Origin: Bacillus sp. NP157
GTDB taxonomy: Bacteria; Pseudomonadota; Gammaproteobacteria; Xanthomonadales; Rhodanobacteraceae
Reading direction: 5' to 3'
Length of the DNA stretch: 64,000 bases
Assembly: GCA_018889975.1 (NCBI GenBank)
Contig: CP076546.1
Span: 3,844,001 to 3,908,000, forward strand
Part shown: one piece after another, positions 60,200 to 64,000 of the stretch
How the letters are laid out: every line of letters starts with the position of its first letter
Numbering within the stretch: the first letter of the stretch is position 1
Position numbers and translations under genes: made by a program
Notes under the pieces: model-generated
The model's input: the letters and a program-made list of their open reading frames with translations, nothing else
What the model was told of the DNA's origin: nothing
The model's database searches: none

Positions 60200-61192
60200 T
60201 CAATGGTGGTTGCCGTTACCGTTCTGATAGCCGGACAGGGCGAGCTGCAGCAGGATCTTCATCTCTTCGCGCAGTGGCAGGGGCGAGACGATTTCCGCAT
60301 CGGGGCCGTACTTGAGCACGTCCATCAGCAGTTCGCGCGAATTCGAATAGGGCAGGCGCAATTCGTAACGGCCGTCCGCCAGCCACTCGCCCTTTTGCTG
60401 CGAATGCCAGTGTTCGTCCGCGACCCAGCGCGCCGCGTGTGAGGTGAAGCGGATGGTCGCCCAGGCCTTCGGCTTGCCGGCGAAGATGCCGTAGCTGGAG
60501 GCGAGCAGGTCGTTGAGCTCGGCCTCTTCCACGTCCTTCGCCTTCGCATCCAGCGCCTGCGGTTCGGCGATGCGATCCACGGCGAAGCTGCGCAGCGCTT
60601 CGCGATCATGGTCCCACACGTCGAGATACCAGTTATCGCGGTAGTGGGTCAGGCGCTGCGGTGACACGGTGCGCCGCGTATCGGAATTGGTCGTGCGGGC
60701 GCGGTAACGGAAGGTCACCTGGCGACGCTCGAGCACGGCGCCGGCGACGATCCGGAACACCTGCTGGTCGAGCTTGCGCGCGCCCCAGGAGATCACCCGG
60801 ATGCGGTCGACCGGCAGGGCCTTGCCGCTGCCGTGGTCGGAGAGCAGGCGCTCGATGCGAGCCTTGAACGGCGCCAGCGCCCCGGCGAGCACGCCAGGGT
60901 CGGAGCGACCGATCAGCTCGTTCAGCGCCATCAGCGCGGCCAGCTCGTCGCTGGTCAGCCACAGGCCGGGGAGTTCGAAGCTGTCGCCTTCGCCGGCCTC
61001 GTAGCGGAACGACGCCTGGTCGCCGGCCACGCTCTGCACGGGCGCCCCGAGGGCGTCGCGCAGGAAGGCCACGTCGCGGTAGAGCGTCGCGCGCGAGCAC
61101 TCGAGCTCGTCCATCAGCCGCGACAGCGGGACCGGATAGTGCGCAGACTTCAACAGTCGGTGCAGGGTGAGAATGCGCTCGTAGCGGTCCAT
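60200..61192 (-). CDS. WYL-domain transcriptional regulator (HTH_11)
   Basis: 330 residues. N-terminal winged helix RYERILTLHRLLKSAHYPVPLSRLMDELECSRATLYRDVAFLRDAL; WYL domain with VTFRYRARTTNSDTRRTVSPQRLTHYRDNWYLDVWDHDREALRSFAVDRI. WYL regulators sense nucleic-acid-type ligands in several cases; here linked to the patatin gene. Confidence 0.92.
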   Translation of the reverse strand: MDRYERILTLHRLLKSAHYPVPLSRLMDELECSRATLYRDVAFLRDALGAPVQSVAGDQASFRYEAGEGDSFELPGLWLTSDELAALMALNELIGRSDPGVLAGALAPFKARIERLLSDHGSGKALPVDRIRVISWGARKLDQQVFRIVAGAVLERRQVTFRYRARTTNSDTRRTVSPQRLTHYRDNWYLDVWDHDREALRSFAVDRIAEPQALDAKAKDVEEAELNDLLASSYGIFAGKPKAWATIRFTSHAARWVADEHWHSQQKGEWLADGRYELRLPYSNSRELLMDVLKYGPDAEIVSPLPLREEMKILLQLALSGYQNGNGNHH

Positions 61193-61381
61193 GGGTCTCG
61201 CCGGCAGGTGGAGCTGTGCAAAGTGTGTCTGCGCGGGCGTGACGCCCGTATCTACGCGGGTAAAGCATGGCGTTGGGCGGGGCCGTCCGCAAGGGTAGGC
61301 GCACTACGCCAGATGGCCGGGTTTGCGCCGGGGAGCCGAACAGGGCGAAAATGGCGTTTTGCCATTGCCGAAACCCCGACC

Positions 61382-62311
61382 ATGGCGGAATCCGACGACG
61401 CGCCGTCCGTCGCGCTGGGCCCCGATGGCCAGCCCGATGCCCGGTCGCGTGCGCACAAGCTGTTCTCCGTTCCCGGCGTGATCGTCCAGGTCGCCACGGC
61501 GACCGGTTACGGCCTGTGGATGGTGCTGGGCACCGCGGTGGCCCTCGGTACCTACCCTGACGGGCGTGGCGACGTGCTGGTACCGCTGTCCTTCGGGCTG
61601 GTGCTGGTCAGCCTCGGCCTGGTCGCGACCTGCCTGCGCCTGCGCTTTGCGCGCGAATGGCATGGTTGGGACCCATTGCGGCGCATGTTGCCGACCATCG
61701 AGGGCATGGTGGCGATGGCCAATTACCTGCCGATGCTGGCCTTGGGCGGCCTGGCGCGCGGCGACAACGATTTCTGGGCGACCCGGCTGGCCGGCGCCGC
61801 CCTGATGCTGTGCAGCCTGGCCACCCTGATCTACACGGCGCGCAGCACGGCCCGCGACATGCCTCCCGCGCTCGCCGCGGTGGCGAATGCGCAGCCGATG
61901 GGGCGGACGGTGTCGGCGGTGTTCGCTGGCGGCCTGTGGTTCTGGCTCTGCGTCGCATTGCAGAGTGAGACCGACGTGGCGCCGCTGAACCCGTGGCGGC
62001 TGTCGATGCTGGCCGTGGGACTGGTGCTCGGCGTGATCGAAGGCATGCGCTGGCGCGCGCTGCGCCAGCTGGCCGGGGATCGTGGCGATGGCGCCGCCCT
62101 CGGCGAAGGCCGCGAGGCGGCGACCTTGCTGGCCTGGTGCTTCGGCATCGCGGTGTTGTCGGTCGGTTTGCCGTGCGTTTTGCTGGTGTCCCATCCGACC
62201 GGACCCCTGGTCGCCGTGGCCGCCGGTTTGGCCGCGTTAAGCTGCGTTATCGGTCAATGCCTCGAGCAGCGGTTGTATGGGCGCGCATGGGCGCAGCTCT
62301 TCAACGGCTGA
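61382..62311 (+). CDS. Hypothetical multi-pass membrane protein
   Basis: 309 residues from ATG 61382. About eight hydrophobic helices in pairs (e.g. VIVQVATATGYGLWMVLG, LVPLSFGLVLVSLGLVATC, LAGAALMLCSLATLIYTA, TLLAWCFGIAVLSVGLPCVL). The longer open frame upstream is antisense to the WYL gene and was rejected. No family recognised. Confidence 0.75.
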   Translation: MAESDDAPSVALGPDGQPDARSRAHKLFSVPGVIVQVATATGYGLWMVLGTAVALGTYPDGRGDVLVPLSFGLVLVSLGLVATCLRLRFAREWHGWDPLRRMLPTIEGMVAMANYLPMLALGGLARGDNDFWATRLAGAALMLCSLATLIYTARSTARDMPPALAAVANAQPMGRTVSAVFAGGLWFWLCVALQSETDVAPLNPWRLSMLAVGLVLGVIEGMRWRALRQLAGDRGDGAALGEGREAATLLAWCFGIAVLSVGLPCVLLVSHPTGPLVAVAAGLAALSCVIGQCLEQRLYGRAWAQLFNG

Positions 62312-62400
62312 ACGTTGCAGTCCCCCGGCGCGTGGGCGCGCCATCGGCCGTCCAGGCGGCCATACGAATACACACTTTTCCCTCCACATCCGGGTAGACG

Positions 62401-63246
62401 ATGAAAAAGATCCTTCTCGCCTCGCTCGTCCTCGCCGCGCTGCCGTTTGCCGCGCAGGCCCAGGACGCCACCGCCGCTCCGAACACGACGCCGAGCTCCG
62501 ACGCCTCGAAGAATGGCGGCTGGACCGGCACCGGCGAATTCGGCTTCGCCTCCTCGCGTGGTAACTCGCGCACCGAGAACGCCAACGCCAAGCTCGGCCT
62601 GTCGCAGGAAAACGAGGTGTGGAAGAACAACTTCTACCTCAACGGCCTGCGTTCGAAGGGCGACGTCGACGTGGACGACGGCGCCGGTAACACGGTCGAC
62701 AAGTTCAGCACCACGGCCAACCGCTACGACAGCGGCGCCTCGGTCGGCTACAAGTTCGATCCGCGCAGCTACGTGGTGACCGCCGCGCGTTACGAGCACG
62801 ACGATTTCGGCGCCAACCTGTGGCAGGGCATCGTCTCGGTCGGCTACGGCTACATCGCGCTGAAGAACGAACGCGCCGAGCTGTCCTTCGAAATCGGTCC
62901 CGGTTTCAAGCGCTACCAGCCGGCCAAGACCACGGTTGAAGTCGACCAGGGCAATGGCACCACGCTCCCGGTGACCACGACGCCGAGCGCGGAAAGCGAA
63001 GTCGTCGGCCGTGGCCTGGTCAACGCGAAGTACCGCATCACCGATAACACCGCGCTGGAAGATACGTTCCTGGTGGAAGCGGGTTCGAAGAACCAGTACT
63101 ACCAGAACGACATCGGCCTGTCGGTGAGCATGACGAAGAAGATGGCGCTGAAGCTGGGCTACCAGATCCGCTACAACAGCGACACGCAGCCGGGCACGGT
63201 GAGCACCGACAAGCTCATGACCACCAACCTCGTCTACAACTTCTAA
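62401..63246 (+). CDS. DUF481 outer-membrane protein (YdiY-like)
   Basis: 281 residues. Signal peptide MKKILLASLVLAALPFAAQAQ, then a beta-barrel of the DUF481 type: WTGTGEFGFASSRGNSRTENANAKLGL, ... SVGYKFDPRSYVVTAARYEHDDFGANLWQ ... and ending in LVYNF. Function unknown, possibly alkaline-stress related by analogy with YdiY. Confidence 0.92.
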   Translation: MKKILLASLVLAALPFAAQAQDATAAPNTTPSSDASKNGGWTGTGEFGFASSRGNSRTENANAKLGLSQENEVWKNNFYLNGLRSKGDVDVDDGAGNTVDKFSTTANRYDSGASVGYKFDPRSYVVTAARYEHDDFGANLWQGIVSVGYGYIALKNERAELSFEIGPGFKRYQPAKTTVEVDQGNGTTLPVTTTPSAESEVVGRGLVNAKYRITDNTALEDTFLVEAGSKNQYYQNDIGLSVSMTKKMALKLGYQIRYNSDTQPGTVSTDKLMTTNLVYNF

Positions 63247-63259
63247 CCTCGCCGCCTCG

Positions 63260-63331
63260 TCGCGGCGCTCGGGCGTGGTCGCAGGACCAGGCCTCGACGC
63301 GTCTTCGCGGCGCTCGGGCGTGGTCGCAGGA
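63260..63331. repeat. 27-bp direct repeats
   Basis: TCGCGGCGCTCGGGCGTGGT plus CGCAGGA at 63260-63286 and again at 63305-63331 (45 bp apart), directly after the DUF481 gene. Confidence 0.85.
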
Positions 63332-63576
63332 AGAGCCCTCGGCGCCTACCCTCGCTGCTCAGACAGCGTTCTGGCGTGCGATAGGGAGGGGCTGCTCCGC
63401 AGCCCATCTTCTTATTGGCCTACGGCCGCGCACCGGGTGCCGGGCGGAGGTTCTTGATTCGGCATCCTGCCTCAACAAGAACGGCCGGCCATCGTGGCCG
63501 GCCCCCTGCGGGCTTCTTCCGCCCGGCCCCCTCGCCGCCACGAACTCGCCTCGAGGGTAGGCGCCGAGGGCTCTTC
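63330..63576. repeat. Non-coding element with perfect 25-bp terminal inverted repeats
   Basis: 63330-63354 (starting GAAGAGCCCTCGGCGCC) and its exact inverse at 63552-63576 enclose about 200 bp, which contain smaller stems (GGCCGGCCATCGTGGCCGGCC, CCGGGTGCCGGGCGG). No open frame with coding character. A related element follows at 63854. Confidence 0.8.
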
Positions 63577-63627
63577 TTCCACGTTCCCGCAATCCGGTTT
63601 GGACGGCCCGACGCAACGGCGGCTCGT

Positions 63628-63787
63628 GTAGGAGCGCGCCTGCGCGCGAATGGGATTGCCTAAACACAGCAGGTACCAGCGCCCAAAATCACCACGTCGA
63701 TATGAGTCGAAGGCGTTTGTACGGGTCTGCGAATCGAGTTCCATCATCTACGCACTGTTGGCCAATCGCGCGCGGGCGCGCTCCTAC
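63628..63787. repeat. REP pair (BIME) between the two inverted-repeat elements
   Basis: REP at 63628-63649 and inverted variant at 63766-63787. Confidence 0.88.
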
Positions 63788-63853
63788 AACACCAGGCAGC
63801 GTCGGGTCAGGCCCCAGGCCGGTTTCCCGCACGTCGCGCGCGGGCTGCAAGAA

Positions 63854-63993
63854 CAGACCTCGGCGCCCACCCTCGAGGCGAGTTCCGCACAAGAGAGCGC
63901 CCGTAGGGCAATAGGTACACGGGCCGCGGCTGCGGCCAACCTTGTCGAGCGCGGAGGACCTGTCTGAGCAGCGAGGGTGGGCGCCGAGGTCTG
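63854..63993. repeat. Second non-coding element with perfect 22-bp terminal inverted repeats
   Basis: CAGACCTCGGCGCCCACCCT and the next two bases at 63854-63875 are exactly inverted at 63972-63993. Both ends match those of the 63330 element, but in opposite order, with the inner flanks (CTGCTCAGACA and GAACTCGCCTCGAGGGT) also shared. So the two are inverted copies of one element family. Confidence 0.8.
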
Positions 63994-64000
63994 GTCCTGC

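Overview
The window is GC-rich, dense bacterial chromosome, most likely from the Gammaproteobacteria family Rhodanobacteraceae (Luteibacter/Dyella-like). This placement is an inference. It rests on the order lptM-dapF-DUF484-xerC next to hslVU and a DUF971 gene, on rsmG-parA-parB, on Oar-like TonB-dependent receptors next to flavin-dependent halogenases, and on many 22-bp REP sequences of the type GTAGGAGCGCGCCTGCGCGC. No rRNA, tRNA or CRISPR was recognised.

Layout. 0-5 kb: a truncated DUF6624 gene, then an RNA-repair module. RtcR (sigma-54 activator) is divergent from rtcB-rtcA, with a near-perfect sigma-54 promoter, a possible upstream activator palindrome and two perfect stem-loops in the transcript. 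5-9 kb: an HxlR regulator divergent from an SDR oxidoreductase, then an FtsK-type translocase. 9-13.7 kb: a ribose operon rbsKDACB. 13.7-20.3 kb: housekeeping genes DUF971, hslUV, xerC, DUF484, dapF, lptM and a GNAT acetyltransferase. The GNAT is divergent from an ATP-grasp ligase of the RimK type (20.5-22 kb). 22-30 kb: a small membrane protein, lipocalin, aroE, small lipoproteins, a LysE exporter, a gamma-carbonic anhydrase, oligopeptidase A, exonuclease III and a UPF0149 protein. 30.3-31.5 kb: an intact IS3-family element inserted inside a REP sequence.

31.7-33 kb holds a pirin and a lipoprotein. 33-46.6 kb is the most distinctive block, a glycan-use locus read entirely on the minus strand: LacI regulator, TonB-dependent receptor, flavin-dependent halogenase-like protein, GH144-type endo-beta-1,2-glucanase, lipoprotein sugar-binding protein, two ABC permeases and a large (alpha/alpha)6-barrel glycosidase. 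A perfect LacI-type palindrome lies in front of the GH144 operon and a near-match in front of lacI, so the locus probably has its own regulon. No ABC ATPase or cytoplasmic beta-glucosidase is present.

46.8-51.4 kb: a GNAT, two small genes with more A+T than their neighbours, a TonB C-terminal-domain protein, and a Fur-box-preceded operon (DUF3325-like, DUF3649-like, PepSY membrane protein). 51.7-54.1 kb looks like a small accessory insert: a miniature SPFH/stomatin-like protein and an AlbA_2/Schlafen-type ATP-binding protein with lower G+C. 54.2-58.4 kb: rsmG, a secreted protein, then parA-parB in an apparent operon with an ECF sigma factor and a DUF3379 anti-sigma candidate. 58.5-63.2 kb: a GT2 glycosyltransferase, a WYL regulator with a patatin phospholipase, a membrane protein and a DUF481 outer-membrane protein. 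The last 750 bp have no convincing gene. They contain two related elements bounded by perfect 22-25 bp inverted repeats, and a REP pair.
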